A stretch of DNA of 9,927 nucleotides from an uncultured Eubacteriales bacterium (GCA_900319655.1 ONPH01000032.1:1-9927); one strand, 5' to 3'; shown: positions 1-6,891, counted from the first letter of the stretch. Notes: a model not told the origin generated them from the letters alone. Numbers and translations are program-made.

Positions 1-1685
1 AACTCTACGGAATTTTTATCAGCGCCCGAAAGCACCCTATACGCCCTGACAGCGCCGGTCATAGCCTCGGCGTTGGGGTTGATAATCGGCAAATCGAGCC
101 CTTCCTCGAGAGCCATAGTCAGGAAGGTGCTGTTGACAAGCTCGCGGTTCGGCAGTCCGAAGGAGATGTTTGAAACCCCCAAGCACGTTTTACATCCGAG
201 CTCGGTTTTTACCCTGTGAAGCGCCTTCAAGGTCTCGGCGCACGCGTCCTGCTCGGCGGAAACCGTCAGTGTAAGGCAGTCGATGTAAACATCCTTTTTG
301 TCGATTCCGATTTGCTGTGCGCGCTCGACAATCCGCTTTGCAATTTCAAAACGCCCCTCGGCGGTCTTGGGGATTCCGCCCTCGTCAAGCGTTAGTCCGA
401 TGACCGAAGCGCCGTACTTTTTGACGAGCGGAAGCACGGAATTAAGGCTTTTTTCCTCGCCGTTTACGGAGTTTACAATCGGCTTGCCGTTGTAGCAGCG
501 CAGACCTGCCTCGAGCACGTCGGGCTTGGTTGAATCTATCTGCAGCGGCGCGTCGCACACCGCCTGAATCGCCTTGATAACGCGCGTCATCATCTGCTTT
601 TCGTCAATTTCGGGGTGGCCGACGTTGACGTCGAGAATTTGCGCGCCTGCGTTAACCTGACTTAAAGCCTGCGACAGAATATAGTCGATGTCGTTGTTGA
701 CAAGCGCCTGCTTAAAGAGCTTTTTGCCTGTCGGGTTAATGCGCTCTCCGATAATGCGCGGCATATTAATCTCAACCGCGGTGCTGGGGCTGCAAACCGA
801 GGTGTCGCGCTTAACAGCACCCACGGTGAAGGTCTTGCCGTCGAGCGAATTTTTAATTTCCTTTATATATTCGGGGGTAGTGCCGCAGCAGCCGCCCGCC
901 ACTTTTACGCCGTATTTGAGTAGTCCGCAGACGCACTCCGCAAACCTGTCGGGTAAAATATCATATTCGTTGCTGTTAGGGTCGGGAAGTCCTGCGTTAG
1001 CCTTGACGATAAGCGGCAAATTTGTGTACTCGCTCATCTCCGACACCACGCCCTCGAGCTCGTCGGGACCGAGAGAACAGTTGACGCCGAGCGCCGAAAC
1101 GCCCAGTCCTGTCAGCGTAAGCGCCGCCGAGGCAGGCGAAACGCCTGTAAAGGTTCTTCCGCTGCGCTCAAAGGTCATCGTGGCGATTACGGGCTTGTCG
1201 GAATTTTCCTTAGCCGCGAGCACCGCCGCCTTTAATTCATAGAGGTCGGTCATCGTCTCAAAGACAATCAAATCCGCGTCCTTGCCTGCGATAATCTGCT
1301 CCTTAAAATATTCGTAAGCCTGCTCAAAGCTCAGAGAACCCGCAGGCTCAAGCAGCATACCGATTGGCCCGATATCGAGCGCGACAAGGGCGTTTGTGCC
1401 CTGAGCCGCCGCCTTGGCGTTATTTACACCTGCCTTTATAATCTCGTCAACGGAGTATTCGCTGCCCTCGAGCTTATAGGCGTTCGCGCCGAAGGTGTTG
1501 GCGTAGACAACGTCCGCGCCTGCCGCGATATACTCCTTGTGAAACGAGGTGATAAGCTCAGCTCTTGTTATATTCAAGGTCTCGGGAGAATGGTCGTACT
1601 GCGCGCCGCTCTTTTGGATAAGCGTGCCCATTGCTCCGTCGAGGATGATAAATTCTTTTGTATTCAGTAATGTGTTAAAATCCAC
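1..1685 (-). CDS. metH: Cobalamin-dependent methionine synthase, N-terminal part (runs off left edge)
   Basis: About 561 residues are visible; the C-terminus lies beyond the left edge. Residues 1-290 are the homocysteine-binding barrel: DGAMGT at 16-21 and the three zinc ligands C203 (GVNCSLGP) and C266/C267 (GGCCGTTPEY). Residues 308-560 are the methyltetrahydrofolate (pterin) barrel: GERINPTG at 313-320, DVNVGHPEID at 352-361, and INPNAEAM near the edge. By family knowledge, the enzyme moves the methyl of 5-methyl-THF through cobalamin to homocysteine in the cytoplasm. The cobalamin domain should follow off-window. The start is taken as GTG at 1685, with GGAG 6-9 nt upstream; no in-frame ATG precedes the conserved DGAMGT. 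It overlaps the preceding activation gene by 11 nt, which implies translational coupling. The separate activation gene predicts that this MetH ends without its own reactivation domain. The family assignment is secure. Confidence 0.95.
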   Translation of the reverse strand, partial: MDFNTLLNTKEFIILDGAMGTLIQKSGAQYDHSPETLNITRAELITSFHKEYIAAGADVVYANTFGANAYKLEGSEYSVDEIIKAGVNNAKAAAQGTNALVALDIGPIGMLLEPAGSLSFEQAYEYFKEQIIAGKDADLIVFETMTDLYELKAAVLAAKENSDKPVIATMTFERSGRTFTGVSPASAALTLTGLGVSALGVNCSLGPDELEGVVSEMSEYTNLPLIVKANAGLPDPNSNEYDILPDRFAECVCGLLKYGVKVAGGCCGTTPEYIKEIKNSLDGKTFTVGAVKRDTSVCSPSTAVEINMPRIIGERINPTGKKLFKQALVNNDIDYILSQALSQVNAGAQILDVNVGHPEIDEKQMMTRVIKAIQAVCDAPLQIDSTKPDVLEAGLRCYNGKPIVNSVNGEEKSLNSVLPLVKKYGASVIGLTLDEGGIPKTAEGRFEIAKRIVERAQQIGIDKKDVYIDCLTLTVSAEQDACAETLKALHRVKTELGCKTCLGVSNISFGLPNRELVNSTFLTMALEEGLDLPIINPNAEAMTGAVRAYRVLSGADKNSVE

Positions 1686-2319
1686 AGTGTTCTCCGTTCC
1701 TTCTGTATTTACATCTGTCGCGCATATCGCACACGGCACAGCCGCGCTTTTTGCGCTCGATGGGGTTGTGTGACATCCCTGCAATCGCCGTGACCGACTT
1801 TGAGGGGATTAAAAGATAATTTTCATTCGCGCTCAGCCCGATTTTCCTCGGCGCGTCGAGCAGGCTCAAAAACTCCTTTTGAAGCTCAATCGGGTAGTCG
1901 CCGTAGCCGGGGCTGTAGCGGAAGGTAAAGTAGTATTCGGGGAATTTTTCAGCCAAAAGCGCGTCTACACTTTGGCAGAGCTGCTCCACCGCGACGCTCG
2001 AAAAGCTGTCGAGCACCACCGCGCGCGGCATATCCGAAATCTGGCTCACCCTTATCATACGGTCAACCTCCGCGCCTAAGGTGGCGCAGATTAATACCGC
2101 CTTGGTACAGCCGTTTAAATGGCTTTTTATGTCCTCTCCTGCCGTTAATCTGTCATTCGGCAGGTCTATAATTTTATATAAAAACTTCGGCTTGGCGGTA
2201 GACAAAACCTGCTTTTCACAGCTGTCGAAAAGCTCACTCATCCGCTCGTCAAGCTCAATTTTCGCTCCGCCGAGGTAGCGCTTGGCTTCGTTCCTGTTAA
2301 GGCTTGTCAGCTCAATCAT
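1675..2319 (-). CDS. Stand-alone MetH activation-domain protein
   Basis: A 214-residue protein resembling the C-terminal AdoMet-binding activation domain of methionine synthase, here as a free polypeptide. The signature is RYSPGYGDYP at 134-143, the counterpart of the R..PGY AdoMet-binding motif, followed by SKSVTAIAGM at 173-182. The family role is to bind AdoMet and, with a reductant, remethylate cob(II)alamin when MetH is oxidised. The C-terminus carries four cysteines, C194-x2-C197-x5-C203-x8-C212, which suggests a metal or Fe-S site absent from the fused E. coli domain; that is inference. Its ATG overlaps the metF stop (ATGA), and its own stop lies inside metH, so all three genes should be translated together. 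Split arrangements are known from Thermotoga and many Clostridia. Confidence 0.88.
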   Translation of the reverse strand: MIELTSLNRNEAKRYLGGAKIELDERMSELFDSCEKQVLSTAKPKFLYKIIDLPNDRLTAGEDIKSHLNGCTKAVLICATLGAEVDRMIRVSQISDMPRAVVLDSFSSVAVEQLCQSVDALLAEKFPEYYFTFRYSPGYGDYPIELQKEFLSLLDAPRKIGLSANENYLLIPSKSVTAIAGMSHNPIERKKRGCAVCDMRDRCKYRRNGEHCGF

Positions 2320-3179
2320 AGCAGGCTCGACACCGCCTCGGTGATTTTCCGCGCGATGTAGGGGTTGTTCATCGTGTACAGATGAATTCCGTCAACGCCG
2401 TTCGCGATTAAATCGACAATCTGCTCGACCGCGTAGGCAATTCCGGCGTCGCGCAGGGCTTCGGGCTTGCTCTCGTACTTCTGCATAATCTTTGTAAATT
2501 TTACGGGCAGGCTCGCTCCGCACATCGACACCATGCGCTCAATTTGGCTCTTATTGGTGACGGGCATAATTCCTGCCTCAACAGGCACGTCTATTCCTGC
2601 GATTTTCGTGCGTTCCAAAAAACGGTAGAACGCGCCGTTGTCAAAAAAGAGCTGGCTAATCAGGTGGTCGGCGCCCGAATCGACCTTCTTTTTGAGGTTG
2701 AGCACGTCCTCTACCTCGTCCTTTGCGTCGAGGTGAACCTCGGGATAGCACGCGCCTGCAACGTCAAAGTCGCCCTTCGACTTGATGTACGCGCACAAAT
2801 CGCTCGCGTGGGCAAAGTCCTTTTGCGGTTCAACGCCGTCGACGTAATCTCCGCGCAGAGCGAGGATATTTTCAATATTATGCTCCTTAAAATCCTGCAA
2901 GGTTTCGTCAATCATCGCCCTTGTGCTGTTAACGCAGGTCAGGTGCGCCATCGACTCAACGCCGAGCCCATTTTTAATCTTCGAGGCAATTTCGCAGGTT
3001 CTGCTGTGACCGCCCGTACCGCCTGCGCCGTAGGTAACGCTGATAAAGTCGGGCTTTAACGCGCAAATTTCCTCGAGCTTGCCGTATACCGACTCAATTG
3101 GTGAGGTTTTCTTGGGCGGAAAGACCTCAAAGGAAAGTATGGTTCTGTCTGAATTTTCAAAAAGCTCTCTGATTTTCAT
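2316..3179 (-). CDS. metF: Methylenetetrahydrofolate reductase
   Basis: 287 residues, the normal length for the single-domain bacterial enzyme. It reduces 5,10-methylene-THF to 5-methyl-THF using FAD, supplying the methyl donor for the MetH encoded two genes downstream. Visible family motifs run in order: SFEVFPPK with the catalytic glutamate E18, VTYGAGG at 48-54, AHLTCV at 78-83, ALRGD with D111, GACYPEVH at 142-149, SQLFFD with Q176, and GIMPV at 203-207. It is the first gene of the operon. A sigma-A promoter lies 36-64 bases upstream, leaving a leader of only about 30 nt. The Shine-Dalgarno sequence is weak (AGAAAGCGG region). The start at 3179 fits the family N-terminus. No long leader is available for an S-box or T-box, so any methionine control must act elsewhere. 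Confidence 0.96.
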   Translation of the reverse strand: MKIRELFENSDRTILSFEVFPPKKTSPIESVYGKLEEICALKPDFISVTYGAGGTGGHSRTCEIASKIKNGLGVESMAHLTCVNSTRAMIDETLQDFKEHNIENILALRGDYVDGVEPQKDFAHASDLCAYIKSKGDFDVAGACYPEVHLDAKDEVEDVLNLKKKVDSGADHLISQLFFDNGAFYRFLERTKIAGIDVPVEAGIMPVTNKSQIERMVSMCGASLPVKFTKIMQKYESKPEALRDAGIAYAVEQIVDLIANGVDGIHLYTMNNPYIARKITEAVSSLL

Positions 3180-3214
3180 AGTTCATACCGCTTTCTTTAT
3201 AAATTATATAAAGC

Positions 3215-3243
3215 ATTATATCACAGATTTTCCGCAATTTCAA
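3215..3243 (-). promoter_or_regulatory. Sigma-A promoter of the metF operon
   Basis: Read on the minus strand: -35 TTGAAA (3238-3243), a 17-base spacer and -10 TATAAT (3215-3220), with an upstream TGA that makes an extended -10. Transcription should begin near 3208, about 30 nt before the metF ATG. The promoter sits in the divergent region shared with spoIIID. Confidence 0.75.
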
Positions 3244-3261
3244 TAAACCATATGCATTAAA

Positions 3262-3290
3262 GTATATCCGCGGACAGATACGCATATATT
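3262..3290 (+). promoter_or_regulatory. Candidate SigE-type promoter of spoIIID
   Basis: GTATATC (3262-3268), 14 bases, then CATATATT (3283-3290). This is close to the mother-cell SigE pattern kmATATT-N14/15-CATACAnT, which drives spoIIID in Bacillus subtilis. Transcription would start near 3297, about 22 nt before the GTG. The match is by eye in AT-rich DNA, so it is moderate evidence. Confidence 0.45.
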
Positions 3291-3318
3291 TTACCAGCTT
3301 ATAATTTGGAGGAATTGT

Positions 3319-3582
3319 GTGGAAATTTCACTTGACGACCGCGCGGTAATGCTCGGTGAATACATAATCGAGAGCGGCTCAACCGTTAGGGAAGCCGCCA
3401 AAAAGTACGGAATAAGCAAGAGCACCGTGCACAAGGACGTTACCTTTCGCCTGCGCTCGGCAAATCCTGCCGTTTACCGCAGTGTGCGCGAAATACTCGA
3501 CAAAAACAAGAGCGAACGGCACATCCGCGGAGGGCTGGCGACCAAGCATAAATACGAGATTATCGGTGAAAATCTTAAATAA
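3319..3582 (+). CDS. spoIIID: Sporulation transcriptional regulator SpoIIID
   Basis: 87 residues, against about 93 in B. subtilis. SpoIIID is a small DNA-binding protein that works in the mother cell after SigE, switching genes on or off ahead of SigK. The sequence shows a helix-turn-helix at about residues 20-42 (TVREAAKKYGISKSTVHKDV) and then the family-specific LRSANP, EILDKNKSERHIRGG and ATKHKY blocks, which match the well-conserved SpoIIID core (STVHKDLTERL, EILDYHKSIRHLRGG, ATKLKY). The start is a GTG at 3319, six bases after a perfect GGAGG (3308-3312); no in-frame ATG lies nearby upstream. It is divergent from metF and appears monocistronic. It shows that the host, or a recent ancestor, makes endospores. 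Confidence 0.95.
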   Translation: MEISLDDRAVMLGEYIIESGSTVREAAKKYGISKSTVHKDVTFRLRSANPAVYRSVREILDKNKSERHIRGGLATKHKYEIIGENLK

Positions 3583-3594
3583 TAACCTAATAAG

Positions 3595-3639
3595 GGCGTC
3601 ATAAAAATAAATAAGTTGTTTTATCCGCCAAACTTTTTT
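3595..3639 (+). terminator. Probable terminator of spoIIID
   Basis: GGCG (3595-3598) and ATAAAA (3601-3606) pair with TTTTAT (3619-3624) and CGCC (3626-3629), with a small internal loop. A run of six T (3634-3639) begins four bases later. The stem is AT-rich, so it is weaker than the other terminators here. Confidence 0.4.
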
Positions 3640-3646
3640 CAAATTC

Positions 3647-3675
3647 TTTACAATCGCGGTTTGTTGGTGTATAAT
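3647..3675 (+). promoter_or_regulatory. Sigma-A promoter of the aminotransferase gene
   Basis: -35 TTTACA (3647-3652), a 17-base spacer, -10 TATAAT (3670-3675). Predicted transcription start is near 3682, giving a leader of about 100 nt before the ATG at 3785. Confidence 0.72.
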
Positions 3676-3734
3676 TAAGCTGTTTTAGTGCGTTTTACGC
3701 AATTTTTAAATTTGATTATTTATGGAACGGTTAA

Positions 3735-3766
3735 AAGGCAGCGCCGAAAATCGCGGTGCACGCCTT
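3735..3766 (+). promoter_or_regulatory. Leader hairpin just upstream of the aminotransferase Shine-Dalgarno
   Basis: AAGGC (3735-3739) pairs with GCCTT (3762-3766), and GCGCCG (3741-3746) pairs with CGGTGC (3754-3759) with one G-U, separated by a bulge. The helix ends five bases before AGGAG (3772-3776). A second small hairpin, TGCGT-TTT-ACGCA followed by a T-rich run, lies earlier in the same leader, near 3691-3709. The function is unknown, and no known riboswitch consensus is recognised. Confidence 0.4.
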
Positions 3767-3784
3767 GATTAAGGAGTTTTTAAG

Positions 3785-4990
3785 ATGAGGAAGATTCCGT
3801 TTTCGCCGCCCGACATCTCTCAGGCGGAAATTGATGAGGTTGTAAAGGTAGTCAAATCAGGCTGGATTACAACCGGTCCCGAGACTAAGCTTTTTGAGAG
3901 CCAAATCGCAAAGTACTGCCACGTTGAACGCGCGGTTTGCCTTTCTTCGCAGACCTCCTGCGCGGAGCTTACGCTGAGAATTTTGGGCGTAGGACCGGGC
4001 GACGAGGTTATTGTTCCGGCGTACACCTACACCGCCTCTGCCTCAATAATTTACCATGTAGGCGCAAAGCCCGTTATGATTGACTGCAAGAGCGGCAGCT
4101 TCGAGATGGATTACGACAAAATGGAAGCCGCCATCAACCACAACACCAAGGCGGTTATCGCGGTCGATTTGGCAGGTATTATCTGCGACTACGACAGAAT
4201 TTACGAGGCTGTTGAGCGCAAAAAGAGCATATTTGAGCCGAAAAATGAGATTCAGGAAAAGTTCGGCAGAGTTTTTGTTATCTCAGACGGTGCGCATGCG
4301 TTCGGCGCGATGCGCGGCGGAAAGATGTGCGGCGAGATTGCGGACTTTACAAATTTCAGCTTTCACGCTGTTAAAAATATGACTACCGCCGAGGGCGGTG
4401 CGGCGGTTCACAAGAGCCACGACGGAATTGACGAGGACGAGATGTACAAAAAGTATATGCTCCTCTCGCTCCACGGCCAGACAAAGGACGCCTACGCGAA
4501 GAACAAGGTTGCTTCGTGGGAATACGACGTTGTGGACACGCAGTACAAGTGTAATATGCCCGACGTACTCGCGGCATTGGGCGTTGCCCAGCTTAAAAGG
4601 TATGACAAAATTCTCGACAGACGTCACGAGCTTATCAGAATGTACAACGAGGAGCTAAAGGATTTGCCGATTCAGTTGCTCAACCACTGCGACGAAAACC
4701 ACCGCAGCAGCGGTCACCTGTACTTTGTACGCTTTATCGGCAGGGACGACGAGTACCGCAACAAGTTCTATAACCTGATGGCGGAAAACGGCGTTATGTG
4801 CAACGTTCACTTTAAACCCCTTCCCCTGCTTTCGGCATACAGCAAGCGCGGCTTTAAGATGACCGACTACCCCAACGCATATAATATGTATAAAAACGAG
4901 CTCACCCTGCCGCTCAACTCCACAATGAGCGACGACGACGCAAGGTATGTGCTCGACACCTTTAAGCAGTGCATTAAAAGCCTTGACTGA
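3785..4990 (+). CDS. DegT/DnrJ/EryC1/StrS-family PLP aminotransferase
   Basis: 401 residues, a fold-type I PLP enzyme of the sugar aminotransferase family. Members usually convert a nucleotide-linked keto-sugar to an amino-sugar with glutamate as donor, for surface glycans or secondary metabolites. The order matches the family: the N-terminal FSPPDI and SGWITTGPET (25-34), the phosphate-binding SSQTSCAE (54-61), PAYTYTASA (78-86), DGAHAFGA with D168 to hold the pyridine nitrogen, and FHAVKNMTTAEGG with the Schiff-base lysine K197. A C-terminal NVHFKPL (340-346) takes the place of the usual Y..PLH. An extra segment at about 136-162, rich in charged residues, separates the strand before DGAHAFGA. 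It has its own promoter and a strong terminator, so it stands alone; no other sugar-nucleotide genes adjoin it, and the substrate cannot be named. The start ATG has AGGAG eight bases upstream. Confidence 0.92.
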   Translation: MRKIPFSPPDISQAEIDEVVKVVKSGWITTGPETKLFESQIAKYCHVERAVCLSSQTSCAELTLRILGVGPGDEVIVPAYTYTASASIIYHVGAKPVMIDCKSGSFEMDYDKMEAAINHNTKAVIAVDLAGIICDYDRIYEAVERKKSIFEPKNEIQEKFGRVFVISDGAHAFGAMRGGKMCGEIADFTNFSFHAVKNMTTAEGGAAVHKSHDGIDEDEMYKKYMLLSLHGQTKDAYAKNKVASWEYDVVDTQYKCNMPDVLAALGVAQLKRYDKILDRRHELIRMYNEELKDLPIQLLNHCDENHRSSGHLYFVRFIGRDDEYRNKFYNLMAENGVMCNVHFKPLPLLSAYSKRGFKMTDYPNAYNMYKNELTLPLNSTMSDDDARYVLDTFKQCIKSLD

Positions 4991-5002
4991 TAAAAATTCC
5001 AC

Positions 5003-5047
5003 GGCGGTTTGCGGAAAAACGCAGACCGCCTGATTTATTTTTTTAAT
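5003..5047 (+). terminator. Rho-independent terminator of the aminotransferase gene
   Basis: GGCGGTTTGCG (5003-5013) pairs with CGCAGACCGCC (5020-5030) across a six-base GAAAAA loop, 11 bp with one G-U, followed by a T-rich run to 5047. It starts 12 bases after the stop codon. Confidence 0.93.
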
Positions 5048-5172
5048 GCTTTTTATATTGGAGAAGCGAACGGCTGACCCTCATACAACCGCGCAAATTT
5101 TCACGTCTTTTTGCGGTATAAAAGCACCAAAATACAGCTTTTTCGGTTAAAAAAATAAATTGAAAAAAAGTG

Positions 5173-5201
5173 TTGACAAAAGTGTTTTCGTGTAGTATAA
5201 T
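5173..5201 (+). promoter_or_regulatory. Perfect-consensus sigma-A promoter of the 5S rRNA gene
   Basis: TTGACA (5173-5178), exactly 17 bases, TATAAT (5196-5201). An A-rich tract at 5150-5170 just upstream looks like an rRNA UP element. The only other content between the aminotransferase terminator and this promoter is about 100 bases of AT-rich DNA with no recognisable feature. Confidence 0.9.
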
Positions 5202-5225
5202 AGCAAATGTTCTCAGAGAGAACGA

Positions 5226-5342
5226 GTTGGTGTTGATGACGCTGAGGGTCCACCTGTTCCCATACCGAACACAGAAGTTAAGCTCAGTGGTGCCGAAAAT
5301 AGTGCTCTGGCGACGGAGTGTGAAAATAGGGAGATGCCAACA
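5226..5342 (+). rRNA. rrf: 5S ribosomal RNA (solitary copy)
   Basis: The core GGTCCACCTGTTCCCATACC, followed by GAACACAGAAGTTAAGCTC, is the conserved loop B/helix III region of bacterial 5S rRNA. The terminal helix is formed by GTTGGT (5226-5231) and GCCAAC (5336-5341). The length of about 117 nt is normal, and the exact ends are estimated from the helix. No 16S, 23S or tRNA sequence flanks it: an aminotransferase gene lies upstream and a methyltransferase gene downstream, so this is an orphan 5S unit with its own promoter and terminator. A perfect 6-bp hairpin (GTTCTC-AGA-GAGAAC, 5209-5223) fills the short 5' precursor. Confidence 0.95.
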
Positions 5343-5351
5343 CTTAAAAGT

Positions 5352-5383
5352 GTCCACCCAATAGGGTGGGCGTTTTTCTTTTT
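5352..5383 (+). terminator. Rho-independent terminator of the 5S rRNA gene
   Basis: GTCCACCC (5352-5359) pairs with GGGTGGGC (5364-5371) across an AATA loop, followed by TTTTTCTTTTT (5373-5383). The Shine-Dalgarno of the next gene begins only three bases later. Confidence 0.9.
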
Positions 5384-5395
5384 ACGGAGTTTTTT

Positions 5396-6457
5396 ATGAT
5401 TACAGATTACTTAAAATCCCTGCCGGACGTTTGGCAGTCGCTCAAAAGCGGCGGCAAGCCCGTCGTGCTCTACGGAATGGGCGACGGCGCTGACAAGGTG
5501 CTGTCCGCCTTTGAAAAATACGGTATTAAAGCCTCGGCGGTTATGGCAAGCGATGAATTTGTCCGCGGTCAGAGCTTTCACGGCTTTAGGGTAAAAAAGC
5601 TTTCCGAGCTCGAATCGGAACACGGCGATTTTACCGTGGCACTCTGCTTTGCAAGCCAATTGCCCGACGTTATGCAGACGATTAAAAACGTTGCGGACAG
5701 GCACAAAACCCTTGTGCCGAGCGTGCCTGTATTCGGAGATATTTTATTTGACGGTGAATTTATTGACAGCTTTTCGGACGAAATCGAGCAGGCTTACAAT
5801 CTGCTCGCGGACGAGCAGTCAAGGCGCGTTTACAAAAACGTCCTCGCCTTTTACCGCACGGGCGAGCTCAATTTGCTCGACGAAATCACCACGGACAAAA
5901 GCGAGGCTTTTAATAACATATTAAAGCTCGGCAAAAACGAGGTTTACGTTGACCTCGGCGCGTACAACGGCGACACAATCGACGAGTTTTTGAGCTTCAC
6001 GGACGGCAGCTACCGCAAGATTGTCGCCTTTGAGCCGAACGGCAAGAATTTTGAAAAGCTTAAGGCGCACTGCGCTGATATGGAGAACGTCGAGCTCTGG
6101 CAGCTCGGCGCGTACAGCCGCAACACTGTGCTGACCTTCAACAACAAGGCAGGGCGCAACAGCGCGATTGCCGAAAGCGGAGTGCAAACTCAGGTCGCCG
6201 CGGTCGATACAATCCTCTGCGGAACGGCGGCAGGCTATATTAAAGCCGACGTCGAGGGCGCGGACTATCACACCCTGCTCGGAATGAAAAACACGCTGAA
6301 AAGCTTTAAGCCGAAGCTTAATTTTTCAGCGTACCACCGCTTTGAAGATATCTTCAAGCTTCCGCTGTTAATCAACGAGCTCAACCCGGAATACAAAATC
6401 TATCTCCGCCACCACCCCTACATTCCCGCGTGGGATACTAATATATATTGTATATAA
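5396..6457 (+). CDS. FkbM-family methyltransferase with N-terminal Rossmann-like domain
   Basis: 353 residues. The C-terminal half is an AdoMet-dependent FkbM-type methyltransferase: motif I VDLGAYNGDT (185-194), AFEPN (211-215), VDTIL (270-274), then IKADVEGADYHTLLGM (282-297) and the closing AYHRFEDI...LRHHPYIPAWDTNIYC block. The family methylates hydroxyls of sugars, glycolipids or polyketides. The first 120 residues form a second nucleotide-fold module, starting VVLYGMGDGADKVL (23-36), resembling the NAD/sugar-nucleotide-binding halves found ahead of other glycan enzymes; its ligand is unknown. An in-frame GTG at 5366 lies inside the 5S terminator, so the ATG at 5396, six bases after GGAG (5386-5389), is the better start. 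No promoter is visible between the 5S gene and this start, so expression may depend on read-through. Surface-glycan modification is inferred from the family and from the nearby sugar aminotransferase. Confidence 0.87.
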   Translation: MITDYLKSLPDVWQSLKSGGKPVVLYGMGDGADKVLSAFEKYGIKASAVMASDEFVRGQSFHGFRVKKLSELESEHGDFTVALCFASQLPDVMQTIKNVADRHKTLVPSVPVFGDILFDGEFIDSFSDEIEQAYNLLADEQSRRVYKNVLAFYRTGELNLLDEITTDKSEAFNNILKLGKNEVYVDLGAYNGDTIDEFLSFTDGSYRKIVAFEPNGKNFEKLKAHCADMENVELWQLGAYSRNTVLTFNNKAGRNSAIAESGVQTQVAAVDTILCGTAAGYIKADVEGADYHTLLGMKNTLKSFKPKLNFSAYHRFEDIFKLPLLINELNPEYKIYLRHHPYIPAWDTNIYCI

Positions 6458-6465
6458 CAAAAGCA

Positions 6466-6494
6466 TTGAATTAAATCGCCTTATGTGATAAACT
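6466..6494 (+). promoter_or_regulatory. Possible extended -10 promoter of the small acidic protein gene
   Basis: TTGAAT (6466-6471), 17 bases, TAAACT (6489-6494) preceded by TGA. The -10 matches only four of six positions, so read-through from the methyltransferase gene is an equal possibility. Confidence 0.35.
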
Positions 6495-6515
6495 AATATA
6501 AAGGTGGTGCTTAAT

Positions 6516-6764
6516 ATGATGTATCCATATATAACGCTTGACGACGAAACCGAGATTGTCCATTCAGAGCTGCTAAAGGATAACACCGTTAAGGTATATA
6601 TAGAAAAGCCCGACGAAAACGACGGCTTTCACTGTGCGAGCTGTTATCTGCCGGGTTATGAGTGGAAGGATATTTCGGGTTTTTCTGAGGAAGAAATCAA
6701 AAAATACCAAACAATTATAGAAAACAACGCCCATTTGATTATAGAATTATCGCAAAATGGTTAG
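6516..6764 (+). CDS. Small acidic protein of unknown function
   Basis: 82 residues, strongly acidic, with no signal peptide or membrane helix. I do not recognise the family with certainty. The pattern TEIVHSELL...VKVYIEKPDENDGFHCASCYLPGYEWKDISGFSEEEI looks like a short beta-sheet domain followed by a helix, and has the feel of small conserved Firmicute proteins. Two cysteines sit close together (CASC, residues 40-43). The start is ATG at 6516 (a second ATG follows at once), eight bases after AAGGTGG (6501-6507). An in-frame GTG at 6504 lies inside that ribosome site and is unlikely to be used. It follows the methyltransferase gene by 58 bases on the same strand and ends before a strong terminator, so the two may share a transcript. 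Confidence 0.75.
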   Translation: MMYPYITLDDETEIVHSELLKDNTVKVYIEKPDENDGFHCASCYLPGYEWKDISGFSEEEIKKYQTIIENNAHLIIELSQNG

Positions 6765-6847
6765 ACTTTTTCGGTGAACTGACATACTATTGCTGATACA
6801 ACTAAATAAACCGCTTTCTATATATATAGGAAAACTCAGCCGTATTT

Positions 6848-6882
6848 ACCCCGAGGGATTAACAGTCCTTCGGGGTGTTTTT
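6848..6882 (+). terminator. Rho-independent terminator after the small acidic protein gene
   Basis: ACCCCGAGGGA (6848-6858) pairs with TCCTTCGGGGT (6866-6876), 11 bp with one G-U, followed by GTTTTT. It lies 84 bases after the stop codon; the stretch between holds nothing recognisable. Confidence 0.92.
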
Positions 6883-6891
6883 GTTAATCGA

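Noticed and set aside
688..1242. Plus-strand open frame of 184 codons
   Set aside because: It is antisense to metH, which is unmistakable on the other strand; the product is low-complexity and Ser-rich with no family match.
2544..3059. Plus-strand open frame of 171 codons
   Set aside because: It lies entirely antisense to metF and has no ribosome site or recognisable motif.
3180..3214. S-box or T-box ahead of metF
   Set aside because: The promoter position leaves only about 30 nt of leader, too short for either.
5082..5136. Hairpin ACCGC...GCGGT upstream of the 5S promoter
   Set aside because: The stem is interrupted, the loop is large and no T run follows; it probably has no function.
5170..5364. 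64-codon plus-strand frame covering the 5S gene
   Set aside because: It is a reading of the 5S rRNA sequence and its promoter, not a protein gene.
5366..5395. GTG start for the FkbM methyltransferase
   Set aside because: It lies inside the 5S terminator stem and lacks a Shine-Dalgarno; ATG 5396 has GGAG at the right distance.
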